Below are positions 7,123 through 13,896 of a DNA stretch of 64,000 nucleotides, piece by piece. How positions within the stretch are numbered: the first letter of the stretch is position 1; each line of letters opens with the position of its first letter. A model generated the notes under the pieces. That model was not told the DNA's origin, did not search any database, and worked only from the letters and a program-made list of their open reading frames with translations. Position numbers and translations under genes: made by a program. The stretch comes from JAJCYK01 sp965224285 (lineage in GTDB: Bacteria; Bacteroidota; Bacteroidia; Cytophagales; Cyclobacteriaceae). The stretch spans positions 5,022,001 through 5,086,000 of the forward strand of contig OZ245043.1 in NCBI GenBank assembly GCA_965224285.1, in the 5' to 3' direction.

Positions 7123-8205
7123 ATGAAGACACATCTATTTACTTTGATTCTCTCATTAGGATGCTTCTTAACCCAAGCTCAGCTAACTCAATCAGACTCA
7201 TCGAAGGTCCACGAAATAGTCAGCAAGTTATACGATGATGGAAAAATTCATGGTGGTATACTTATAGCAGAAGGAGAAACAATAATCTATCAGAATGCAT
7301 TTGGAATGGCAGATCGGAATCTAGGCATCGCTAATACCGTAAAAACCAGATTCAATATTAGCAGCATGGGAAAACTAATTACTGCCATACTTTTGATGCA
7401 ACTTGTAGAAGAGGAGCTTATTAATCTTGATGATCCTATTTCAATGCATCTTGACTTCTTTGAGCATCCCAGAGCAGATGACATTACCGTTCATCACCTT
7501 TTATCACATCGGTCTGGCTTAGCAGATTTTTTCTATGAGCAAATGGAAGGCAGACTGGACTTTTTTGTTTCACAAAGAGAAGTCCTTGACCATATCTCCA
7601 AAATTGAATTGGATTTTGAGCCAGACCATGGGTATAATTACACGAATTCAGGTTACCTGCTGTTGGCTGAAATTATCATGAAATATAGAAAAGACGATTA
7701 CTATAAAATCGAAGAGGAAAGAATTTTTAAACCCCTGGGAATGATAAACAGCTACAATTCTATTTCTAAATATGGTCCTGGTTCATCCATTAACTATCTG
7801 AAAGACGGAAGTCCTGCAATACCTGCTCGCAGCATTAGTTATCGCGGAGGTGGTGGCGAAAAATCAACTCTAGGAGATCTACATAAATTTATGGCTGCCA
7901 TCGGTACAGAAATTTTACTTAAACCGGAAAGTTGGGAATTGATATTCAAAAAGCATTCACTGCCTGAAGAGGCAACACGTAAATTTGGTCCAAACTTTTT
8001 ACCTTATGGGTATGGTTGTAATATAACTGAATCACCATATGAAAAAGAATATACATCGAAAACCATTGGTGTAGGAGGTGCGGGCTATGGATCTTCATCT
8101 TCAATGACAAAATTTATTGATAAAGGCCGAATAGTAATAATTTGGAATAATGAATTTCACCCTCCAATGCCTTCTGGTTTATTGGAAGAAATAGCAAAAC
8201 TTTAA
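7123..8205 (+). CDS. Cassette 10: exported beta-lactamase-family serine hydrolase
   Basis: A 360-residue protein with an N-terminal signal peptide (LFTLILSLGCFLTQAQ). It belongs to the PF00144 class C beta-lactamase/DD-peptidase/esterase fold: the SxxK motif is S-M-G-K (about 84-87), the Tyr-x-Asn motif is Y-T-N in YNYTNSGY, and LLSHRSGL follows the usual spacing. The third motif is less clear, perhaps VGGAG near the end. Family members hydrolyse esters, peptides or D-amino acid peptides in the periplasm; real antibiotic resistance should not be assumed. It fills its cassette, starting 27 bases after the boundary and ending 1 base before the complementary left end. Confidence 0.88.
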   Translation: MKTHLFTLILSLGCFLTQAQLTQSDSSKVHEIVSKLYDDGKIHGGILIAEGETIIYQNAFGMADRNLGIANTVKTRFNISSMGKLITAILLMQLVEEELINLDDPISMHLDFFEHPRADDITVHHLLSHRSGLADFFYEQMEGRLDFFVSQREVLDHISKIELDFEPDHGYNYTNSGYLLLAEIIMKYRKDDYYKIEEERIFKPLGMINSYNSISKYGPGSSINYLKDGSPAIPARSISYRGGGGEKSTLGDLHKFMAAIGTEILLKPESWELIFKKHSLPEEATRKFGPNFLPYGYGCNITESPYEKEYTSKTIGVGGAGYGSSSSMTKFIDKGRIVIIWNNEFHPPMPSGLLEEIAKL

Positions 8206-8208
8206 AGA

Positions 8209-8340
8209 GCCTAACATTGTCTATAAGTAATAGCGGTTTGAGTGATAAAACGAAAGTATAAGTCTAAAACAAAGGTTAATATTAAACTGAAAAGCTAGTG
8301 AGTAAAAATCCGCTACTACTCATACACGAGAACGTTAGGG
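8209..8340 (+). repeat. attC site 10 (type D)
   Basis: Left box GCCTAAC (8209-8215), right box GTTAGGG (8334-8340), 132 bp. The arms TATAAGTAATAGCGG and CCGCTACTACTCATA pair. GAGCCTAAC complements the cassette start GTTAGGCTC exactly. It is related to attC site 16. Confidence 0.82.
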
Positions 8341-8368
8341 CACATTACAAACTGCACTCAGTTTTAGT

Positions 8369-8376
8369 TATATTTA
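8369..8376 (+). promoter_or_regulatory. Candidate -7 element of cassette 11
   Basis: TATATTTA resembles TAnnTTTG and ends only 4 bases before the antitoxin ATG at 8381, so a transcript from it would have almost no leader. The closeness makes the call weak. Confidence 0.3.
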
Positions 8377-8380
8377 AGGA

Positions 8381-8626
8381 ATGGCAGCGGTTGACAACAT
8401 TAGAAATCGACTCATCAATAAACTACTTTCCATAAGAAATGAGAAATTTCTATTGGCTTTGGAGGAACTAATCTCTTCAGGTCAAATTGAAGATGAGAAA
8501 ATTACCTTTACCAAAGAACAGGAGTTGATGCTCCAAATGAGTGAAGAAGATATTGGAAAAGGTCATACAATAACCCAAAAACAATTCAGATCAAAAGTCA
8601 GTGAATGGCTAAGAGAAAAAAGTTAG
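8381..8626 (+). CDS. Cassette 11: antitoxin-like protein
   Basis: An 81-residue acidic, helical protein (IRNRLINKLLSIRNEKFLLA near 8-27; EEDIGKGHTITQKQFRSKV near the end). The C-terminal pattern of D-I-x-x-G followed by I-T-x-x-x-F is common in small antitoxins paired with ParE toxins in Bacteroidota. It overlaps the toxin gene by 22 bases. This is the only recognisable ParE/HigB-type pair in the array in which both genes are intact. Confidence 0.78.
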   Translation: MAAVDNIRNRLINKLLSIRNEKFLLALEELISSGQIEDEKITFTKEQELMLQMSEEDIGKGHTITQKQFRSKVSEWLREKS

Positions 8627-8925
8627 CCGTCAAATGGACTAGTACTGCTCAAAAACAGTTCTATCTCGTGCTGGATTACTGGATAGAACGAAATAAATCA
8701 ACTTCGTTTTCTGAAAAACTCGCGGGATTAGTTTGGGACAAGATCGAATTCATTTCAAGAAATCCTGTTGCCTCCAAAGCCACTGAACATCCAGATACCA
8801 GAATATCCTCCTTGGGACACTATAGCATAGTATACAAAGTAATCAAGAGTGAAATAATTATTTTGGCGTTTTGGGATAATCGTCAAAACCCCAAAAAGTT
8901 ATATAAATTGCTTGGTGGTAAATGA
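8605..8925 (+). CDS. Cassette 11: ParE/RelE-superfamily toxin
   Basis: A 106-residue basic protein with the ParE/RelE fold pattern: AVKWTSTAQKQFYLVLDYW at the N-terminus, KIEFISRNPVASKATEHPD in the middle and the strands YSIVYKVIKSEIIILAFWDN, then RQNPKKL at the end. It would be expected to block gyrase or cleave mRNA when free of the antitoxin. No lesion is seen. The ATG lies inside the antitoxin gene. It ends 4 bases before the attC left box. Confidence 0.85.
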   Translation: MAKRKKLAVKWTSTAQKQFYLVLDYWIERNKSTSFSEKLAGLVWDKIEFISRNPVASKATEHPDTRISSLGHYSIVYKVIKSEIIILAFWDNRQNPKKLYKLLGGK

Positions 8926-8929
8926 CGTG

Positions 8930-9023
8930 CCCCAACATACGCGATAACCCCAAACCATCACCTAAATCCTGCTCAGAAAATAGTATTTTACATGGACCCG
9001 GGCCATCGCTGAACCCGTTGGCA
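8930..9023 (+). repeat. attC site 11
   Basis: Left box CCCCAAC (8930-8936), right box GTTGGCA (9017-9023), 94 bp. GCGAT and CCC on the left match GGGCCATCGC on the right. GTGCCCCAAC differs at one base from the complement of the cassette start. Confidence 0.75.
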
Positions 9024-9065
9024 ACCATTCAAGAAGCGACAAAGTAAATTCTTAATAGGAATATT

Positions 9066-9857
9066 ATGACACTACCACAATCGAAAGTTTTCCCATTCTT
9101 AGTATCATTATTATTAGTTGTAAACTTCATACAAGCCCAAATTGACTCTATCACAAGTAACTCAATTGTATGGCATAAAGTCGAGTCCTTGACTCCTACA
9201 ATAGTTACCCTTCCAAACAATTATGATCCATCTATTGAGCATACACTTATAATAGCACTCCACGGATTTGGAAGTACAGCAGAAAAGTTTCAGAGATTTA
9301 GCAAACCTTTTACAGATGAAGGGTTCATATATGCAACACCTGAAGCACCCTATAGCTATCTGCGGAGAGACGGAACCATAGGATATGAATGGTTTCTTTA
9401 CGATATATCATCTTACATTATGCTGGAAAGACCCGCTTCGGAATTAGAAAAGGCCGCTATGCGTGTTACTACAGAACGGCAAATGGACCAAGTAATTAGT
9501 GATTTAAGAGAAAAGTATAATGTAGGTAAAATCTTTTTTATGGGTATGTCACAAGGAGGTATTATCACCTATCTCACTGGAATCCATCACCATGACAAAA
9601 TCGACGGAATGATCATTTTTGGTTCAGTTGTAGATAAAGATTGGACTGGGAAAGATAATATTAGAAAGGGTAATGGAGTAAGAGCTTTGGTCCTTCAAGG
9701 AGTTAATGATCAGGCTGTCCCTTTAAAATTTGCCGAACAAAGTCGCGATTTACTTCTTGACAACGATTACAATGTGAGCTTAAAGAAATTTGATGGGGGA
9801 CATGTCGTTCCAGAAAATCTTTTGCCATTTGTAATTGATTGGATAAACCAAGAATGA
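9066..9857 (+). CDS. Cassette 12: exported phospholipase/carboxylesterase-type hydrolase
   Basis: A 263-residue alpha/beta hydrolase with a signal peptide (VFPFLVSLLLVVNFIQAQ). The triad is visible: Ser in GMSQGG, Asp in GVNDQAVP and His in DGGHVVP. IIALHGFGS supplies the oxyanion region. The pattern fits the phospholipase/carboxylesterase (PF02230) group, which cleaves short acyl esters. The substrate is unknown. It is a single-gene cassette with the ATG 49 bases after the boundary. Confidence 0.88.
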   Translation: MTLPQSKVFPFLVSLLLVVNFIQAQIDSITSNSIVWHKVESLTPTIVTLPNNYDPSIEHTLIIALHGFGSTAEKFQRFSKPFTDEGFIYATPEAPYSYLRRDGTIGYEWFLYDISSYIMLERPASELEKAAMRVTTERQMDQVISDLREKYNVGKIFFMGMSQGGIITYLTGIHHHDKIDGMIIFGSVVDKDWTGKDNIRKGNGVRALVLQGVNDQAVPLKFAEQSRDLLLDNDYNVSLKKFDGGHVVPENLLPFVIDWINQE

Positions 9858-9870
9858 ACCTAATAACGTT

Positions 9871-9928
9871 GGCCAACAATGCATAAACGGCATTAATGTA
9901 AAATGACCGTTTATACTAACCGTTGGTG
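9871..9928 (+). repeat. attC site 12 (short)
   Basis: Left box GGCCAAC (9871-9877), right box GTTGGTG (9922-9928), only 58 bp. ATAAACGG pairs with CCGTTTAT perfectly. It is the shortest site in the array. Confidence 0.75.
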
Positions 9929-9940
9929 ATAATTTGAAGA

Positions 9941-11128
9941 ATGAAAAACATCTTTAAGATATCATTATTTATCTGTATTATAATTTTTGTAACTCAAGGT
10001 TGCTCTGTTCAGTGGACTGATGCAATAAGGTATGGAAGTGTCAATCAAAGAAGTACTACAGATATTGTAAATATTGAGATTCGAAATAAACTAATTATTG
10101 TACCAATCACTATACAAGGAAAAGAATATCGCTTTTTGTTTGATACAGGTGCACCCTTTAGCATATCAGAGCAACTTCAGGAAAGTACTAATTTTAAGAC
10201 GGTGAGTAAGGGAAACATTGTAGACAGTGATTACAACAAAAAGAAAGTCATTTGGGTACAAGTTGATTCAATACATATTGGCAATGTATTGTTTCAAAAT
10301 CAAACAGCATTTGTTGGTGATTTCGATGCAAATCCAATCATGAAATGTTTAGGAATAGATGGTATTATTGGCTCAAACTTAATTAGACAATACAACTGGA
10401 CAATTGACCAAGAAAATAATTCTTTGTTGTCATCTAGTAAAATTGAAACAGACACTTTTAACAAACATATTGTTTTGCCCTTTAAAACTGATTATCAGTA
10501 TAATATTTTTGTAGATATAAATATTGGAACGACAAGTGTTAAGAATGTGTTGGTTGATTATGGATTTAACGGGTCTATTGCTTTGAGCAATGACATATTT
10601 ACTTTACTTGAAGATAAGAATATACTTAGTGAACCATTTATTGAAAAGGGAATTAATCAGAGTGGTATTATAGGTAAGCCTGTAGAACTCAAAAGAGAGA
10701 TTTCTTATTCTGATTCCGTTAGCATTAATAACACGCGCCTTGAAAATGTTATGATTCGAACTGGAAAAACCGTTTCACTAGGTAATGATTTTCTATCAAG
10801 ATTTAAGGTAACTATTGATTGGAATAACAAAAACCTTTACCTCTTAAAATCAGATAAAGCAACAGATAAAGCTAATACCCTTGGATTCAGAATTGGTTTC
10901 ACGGAAGAAAAAGGCATTTACGTTCAGTCGGTTATGGAAAAATCAGATGCTTACTATAAAGGGATTAGACCCAATATGAAAGTTGCGAAAATTGATGGTC
11001 TTGATTTTAAAAATGGAAGTGATTTCTGCGACTATGTAGACCATATATTTAAGGATCAAATCTTTTTGGAACTGATTAATTCCAAGGGGGAAACAATAAA
11101 ATATCGGATTGAAAAAACAAGATTATAA
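9941..11128 (+). CDS. Cassette 13: lipoprotein with retropepsin-like domains and PDZ
   Basis: A 395-residue lipoprotein (lipobox at VTQGC). Two retropepsin-like halves follow: the first has the catalytic motif FLFDTGAPFS (about 67-76); the second has the degenerate VLVDYGFNGSI where DTG would be, so only one aspartate motif is canonical. A C-terminal PDZ domain begins near GIYVQSVMEKSDAYYKGIRP. This layout, aspartyl protease repeats plus PDZ, is common in Bacteroidota, with unknown substrates. It probably acts in the periplasm or at the outer membrane. The start is 13 bases after the attC right box. Confidence 0.85.
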   Translation: MKNIFKISLFICIIIFVTQGCSVQWTDAIRYGSVNQRSTTDIVNIEIRNKLIIVPITIQGKEYRFLFDTGAPFSISEQLQESTNFKTVSKGNIVDSDYNKKKVIWVQVDSIHIGNVLFQNQTAFVGDFDANPIMKCLGIDGIIGSNLIRQYNWTIDQENNSLLSSSKIETDTFNKHIVLPFKTDYQYNIFVDINIGTTSVKNVLVDYGFNGSIALSNDIFTLLEDKNILSEPFIEKGINQSGIIGKPVELKREISYSDSVSINNTRLENVMIRTGKTVSLGNDFLSRFKVTIDWNNKNLYLLKSDKATDKANTLGFRIGFTEEKGIYVQSVMEKSDAYYKGIRPNMKVAKIDGLDFKNGSDFCDYVDHIFKDQIFLELINSKGETIKYRIEKTRL

Positions 11129-11136
11129 AAAACTAA

Positions 11137-11266
11137 TGCCAACAATGGCTATAAGTAATTGCTTGTTCTCGCCTACTTCTGAAAATCCGCAAGGATTTTC
11201 AGTTTGGTGTGTACTTGTAAAGTTTAAAGCTAACCCACGCAACTGCGCATAGCAAAAACGTTCTGG
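11137..11266 (+). repeat. attC site 13
   Basis: Left box TGCCAAC (11137-11143), right box GTTCTGG (11260-11266), 130 bp. GCTATAAGTAATTGC pairs with GCAACTGCGCATAGC, and an inner hairpin CTGAAAATCC/GGATTTTCAG closes around GCAA. Confidence 0.82.
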
Positions 11267-11274
11267 GCCATTTA

Positions 11275-11302
11275 TTTGTGAAACTGGGATTTCGTATCTT
11301 TA
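11275..11302 (+). promoter_or_regulatory. Bacteroidota-type promoter of cassette 14
   Basis: TTTG (11275-11278) and TATCTTTA (11295-11302) are separated by 16 bases, close to the -33/-7 layout of Bacteroidota sigma factor promoters. The ATG follows 16 bases later at 11319. Confidence 0.5.
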
Positions 11303-11318
11303 AGAAAAGGTATTTACC

Positions 11319-11564
11319 ATGGGAACTGCAGAGTTTAACTTGTTAAGAGAAGAATTAATACAATGGATCAGATCCCTCAATGATTCCAAGCTTCTGAATT
11401 TTTTAAATTCAGTCAAGCTTTCAACCTCCAACCCAAATCAAGATTGGTGGGATGATTTGACAGAAGAACAAAAGCAAAATATTCAATCAGGGTTAAATGA
11501 CCTAAACAAAGGTGACACCATTTCTTCCAAAGAGTTCTGGAATCAACTTCGCTCGAATGAATAG
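11319..11564 (+). CDS. Cassette 14: antitoxin-like protein
   Basis: An 81-residue acidic protein. The C-terminal WWDDLTEEQKQNIQSGLNDL and KGDTISSKEFWNQLR match short antitoxins found before ParE-type toxins in Bacteroidota. The stop overlaps the toxin start region by 8 bases. It is intact although the toxin has two lesions. A clear promoter lies upstream inside the cassette. Confidence 0.8.
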   Translation: MGTAEFNLLREELIQWIRSLNDSKLLNFLNSVKLSTSNPNQDWWDDLTEEQKQNIQSGLNDLNKGDTISSKEFWNQLRSNE

Positions 11565-11851
11565 TCCGTTGGATGTCGAATGGACTAATCAATCACTTGA
11601 AAACGCCCAAAATATTTGTGATTATCTCGTTTCTCAATTTTCCAGCAAGGAGATTGATGATTTTCAAGATCTATTGCAACACTTCGAAGATACTGTTTCA
11701 ATCTTCCCCAAAATATATCCCTCATCAATAAAATATCCTTAGTTGAGGAGGGCGGTACTTCACAAACATACTTCTGTTCTACACCATCAGAGATGACAAA
11801 ATAATTGTAGTTGCAATTCAAGACAATCGGCAAAATGCACCAGGTGGTTAG
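11557..11851 (+). pseudogene. Cassette 14: ParE/RelE-family toxin with stop and frameshift
   Basis: The ATG at 11557 opens a ParE-like frame (LDVEWTNQSLENAQNICDYL, then FPKIYPSSIKYP) that stops at TAG 11740-11742. The same frame continues with LRRAVLHKHTSV. A shift near 11774-11778 then leads to FYTIRDDKIIVVAIQDNRQN and the stop at 11849-11851. Two independent lesions make an error-only explanation less likely than for cassette 5. The end runs almost into a damaged attC left box. Confidence 0.82.
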
Positions 11852-11853
11852 AC

Positions 11854-11962
11854 GGCCCACATACGCTATACGCCGGCCCTGTTTTTCATACTTAGACTTG
11901 AGTCCGGCCCAGCCTCGGCTTCCAGCCTATGGCGGGCCGGCGCATTGCCTGGACCGTTGTGT
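11854..11962 (+). repeat. attC site 14 (type C, left box damaged)
   Basis: The left box reads GGCCCAC (11854-11860), apparently GGCCCAAC with one A lost; the right box GTTGTGT is at 11956-11962. The outer arms ATACGCTATACGCCGGCCC and GGGCCGGCGCATTGCC pair well. The interior matches attC site 9. Confidence 0.8.
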
Positions 11963-12255
11963 GCCATTTGTTATGAAGACACTTGTGTTTCTTCCGACTA
12001 GTGTACTCCTTGTCACATGTTAGTCACATGATAAGACTGAGCGCTTTTCAATAGTAGGAGATTTACACTTCAAACTAATCGACCTTTATCGATGGATCAA
12101 CACTCCTGACTCCACGCTAACCGAGATAGAAAAATTCTTAGAAACGGGCTGCTAATGATACCTACCTCTTAAAGAGATACAATATTATGAAACCCCTGAC
12201 TGGATGAATAAAGATCTTCACGGGCAATTTCGTAAATTTGACCGTTAAAGCATTT
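11963..12255 (+). other. Cassette 15: degenerate, no intact gene
   Basis: The stretch starts like a cassette (GTTGTGTGCC, then an ATG at 11973), but its frame stops after 16 codons. A short open piece reading FKLIDLYRWINTPDSTLTEI (about 12073-12132) suggests a decayed protein gene. Several stops follow in all frames. No left box complementary to its start is present, so this may be a fusion of two broken cassettes. Confidence 0.5.
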
Positions 12256-12326
12256 GATAAACGTAGTAGCGGTTTGATAGTGAAGTACCTTGAAATCCCG
12301 CACTACGCATATTCGTGCCGTTGGGC
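12256..12326 (+). repeat. attC site 15 (degenerate)
   Basis: ACGTAGTAGCGG (12261-12272) pairs with CCCGCACTACGC (12297-12308), and the right box GTTGGGC is at 12320-12326. The left box would be GATAAAC, a poor match to RYYYAAC. The site may be inactive. Confidence 0.55.
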
Positions 12327-12359
12327 GCCAATGCAGTAACAGTTTCAAAAAATGAAAGT

Positions 12360-13187
12360 ATGAATCGATTTACAATTACAATTTTACTTTTCATCACCTG
12401 CTTCGTAACATATGGACAGGTAAAGGTGAATGCAAACGGAAAGTACTTTGACTACGAGGGAACTAAGATCTATTACGAAGATACCGGAACTGGAATGCCC
12501 CTTTTAATACTCCATAAATTCTTTGGCACTGCTGATTTATGGAAACCCTATGTAGAAACTTACTCAAAACATTATAGAACGATTGCAATTGATATGATTG
12601 GGCATGGTCGATCTGATATCTATAATAAAGACAACCTCAACTTCAGTCATGGAGATTATGCTAAAATAATTCTGGCCTTGATGGATTCCCTGAATCTAGA
12701 AAAGGTTAATGCCATAGGTGCAAGTGGCGGCGGGACCGTGTTACTATATCTTAGCACGAGTGAACCAGAAAGGTTTAAATCAATTATAACAATTGGAGGG
12801 CATATATACTTTAGTTCAGAAAATAGAGAGATTATAGCAAGGGCGGGAATGAATGCTTTCATGAAAGGAAATGAAAAACATGGTCCCGAAAAACAAGAAT
12901 ATTTAGCGAAAGCATTCTGGGAATTCCGAAAACTTTCTGACAGTGACCCTTCGTTTACTCCAGATAAGTTGAATACAATCAAGGCTAATTGGTTAGTGGT
13001 ATTGGGAGATAACGACCCTTTTGTTCCGTTGCGACTTGGCATGGAAATGCATCAAGGCATACCCAACAGCTGGCTTTGGGTTGTCCCTAGCGGAGGACAT
13101 ACACCGCATTTGAATCCTGCTTTTCAAGCAGAGTTTACACGAGTATCGCTCGACTTCCTAAATGGGAAGTGGGATAAAAAAGACTAA
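12360..13187 (+). CDS. Cassette 16: exported alpha/beta hydrolase
   Basis: The start is placed at ATG 12360, which begins a clear signal peptide (FTITILLFITCFVTYGQ); the open frame upstream reads across the cassette boundary. The 275-residue product has the nucleophile elbow GASGGG, an acid in LGDNDPFVP and a histidine in SGGHTPH. The cap and overall spacing fit the AB_hydrolase_1 group (esterases, haloalkane dehalogenase-like). HKFFG replaces the usual HGxxG oxyanion motif, so activity may be altered. It is one of several single-gene cassettes for exported hydrolases. Confidence 0.88.
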   Translation: MNRFTITILLFITCFVTYGQVKVNANGKYFDYEGTKIYYEDTGTGMPLLILHKFFGTADLWKPYVETYSKHYRTIAIDMIGHGRSDIYNKDNLNFSHGDYAKIILALMDSLNLEKVNAIGASGGGTVLLYLSTSEPERFKSIITIGGHIYFSSENREIIARAGMNAFMKGNEKHGPEKQEYLAKAFWEFRKLSDSDPSFTPDKLNTIKANWLVVLGDNDPFVPLRLGMEMHQGIPNSWLWVVPSGGHTPHLNPAFQAEFTRVSLDFLNGKWDKKD

Positions 13188-13196
13188 TAACACAGG

Positions 13197-13326
13197 CACC
13201 GACACCGTGTATAAGTAATAGCGGCTTAAGTGATAAAACGAATGACAAAATATAAAACAAAGGTCAGTGCAAAGCCGAAGGTAAGTGAGTAGAAAACGGC
13301 TACTACTCATACACTAGGCCGTATCC
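13197..13326 (+). repeat. attC site 16 (type D)
   Basis: Left box CACCGAC (13197-13203) is weak; the right box reads GTATCC (13321-13326), one T shorter than GTTATCC. TGTATAAGTAATAGC pairs with GCTACTACTCATACA. It is related to attC site 10. Confidence 0.72.
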
Positions 13327-13515
13327 ACCAATAATTTCTTTACGTCCACCGGGGTCTCAAATGTCTCGGGGCTGAAATTAAAGCTCAGAGTTTAACAATA
13401 TCACCGATATTTCAGGTTTATGACAGCCACCTCCCGATATAGTAGGAGGAGATATATTGGGTAATTAGGGAAGGTCCCGATAGGTTTCTTATGTATGGTC
13501 CCGGAGTTGAACGGC
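13327..13515 (+). ncRNA. Cassette 17: diverged copy of the structured ORF-less cassette
   Basis: This aligns with the body of cassettes 3 and 4 with scattered substitutions and small indels. The hairpin CATCC/GGATG of those copies appears here as CCTCC (13430-13434) and GGAGG (13445-13449): both sides changed and pairing is kept, while the 10-base loop CGATATAGTA is unchanged. The first stem keeps pairing with a G-T wobble. No ORF is visible, so conserved structure is the best explanation. Confidence 0.45.
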
Positions 13516-13527
13516 TCTTTGGTGAGT

Positions 13528-13645
13528 GGATACATCGGCTACAACGCCCGGCATTTGGATCTTTTTATTATTTTAGTTGGGCCATGCCTTCGGTCGGTTT
13601 GACCTTCGGCGTGCGCGGGCAGGCGCATAGCCTGAACCGTTGGCA
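13528..13645 (+). repeat. attC site 17 (type C)
   Basis: The left box reads GGATAC (13528-13533) and the right box GTTGGCA is at 13639-13645. GTGGATAC complements GTATCCAC at the start of this cassette, so both ends lack the same base pair relative to cassettes 3 and 4. Confidence 0.75.
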
Positions 13646-13655
13646 CTTAATTAAA

Positions 13656-13892
13656 ATGAAATACACAATATTGTTTTCCTTATTAGTTCTAATTTCTTGC
13701 AAAGGAGAGAAAAGCAACTCAACCGTTGGTAGCGAGCAAAACAATCATTCAGAAATTGAACTCCCTGGAAAACTATTCTCAATAGGGCCTGAAATTGATA
13801 CAACAAAGGTATCTACCTATGGATACTGTGACTGTTGCACTGGAGAACTATTTTTTCCGACCGACTCAACCTTTAAAAATATATACACATGA
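13656..13892 (+). CDS. Cassette 18: short lipoprotein, probably truncated
   Basis: The ATG at 13656 begins a lipoprotein signal (ILFSLLVLISC, then KGEKSN). The mature part of about 60 residues ends with TYGYCDCCTGELFFPTDSTF and stops just after. The C-x-C-C cluster is notable and could bind metal. It starts 11 bases after the attC right box like other cassettes, but no attC follows; the next gene starts 4 bases downstream. I infer the cassette lost its 3' end in a deletion that joined the array to neighbouring chromosome. Confidence 0.65.
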   Translation: MKYTILFSLLVLISCKGEKSNSTVGSEQNNHSEIELPGKLFSIGPEIDTTKVSTYGYCDCCTGELFFPTDSTFKNIYT

Positions 13893-13896
13893 TAAT

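Larger units (their letters stand above)
91..13892 (+). mobile_element. Integron-like cassette array with tyrosine recombinase
   Basis: A tyrosine recombinase gene is followed by a candidate attI and 17 attC-like sites that all point the same way and separate about 18 compact cassettes, nearly all with their ORF on the + strand. Left boxes resemble RYYYAAC and right boxes GTTRRRY, and the bases between them form long imperfect inverted repeats. In cassettes 1, 2, 3, 4, 6, 7 and 10 the first 9-10 bases are the exact reverse complement of the left box ending that same cassette, the signature of units that close into circles. The recombinase reads toward the array, as in inverted integrons such as that of Treponema denticola. 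The right limit is set at the last cassette-like ORF, which lacks a closing attC. Confidence 0.85.

Noticed and set aside
7123..8205. Reporting cassette 10 as an antibiotic-resistance gene
   Set aside because: The PF00144 fold covers many esterases and peptidases; the third active-site motif is not the classical KTG, so resistance cannot be claimed.
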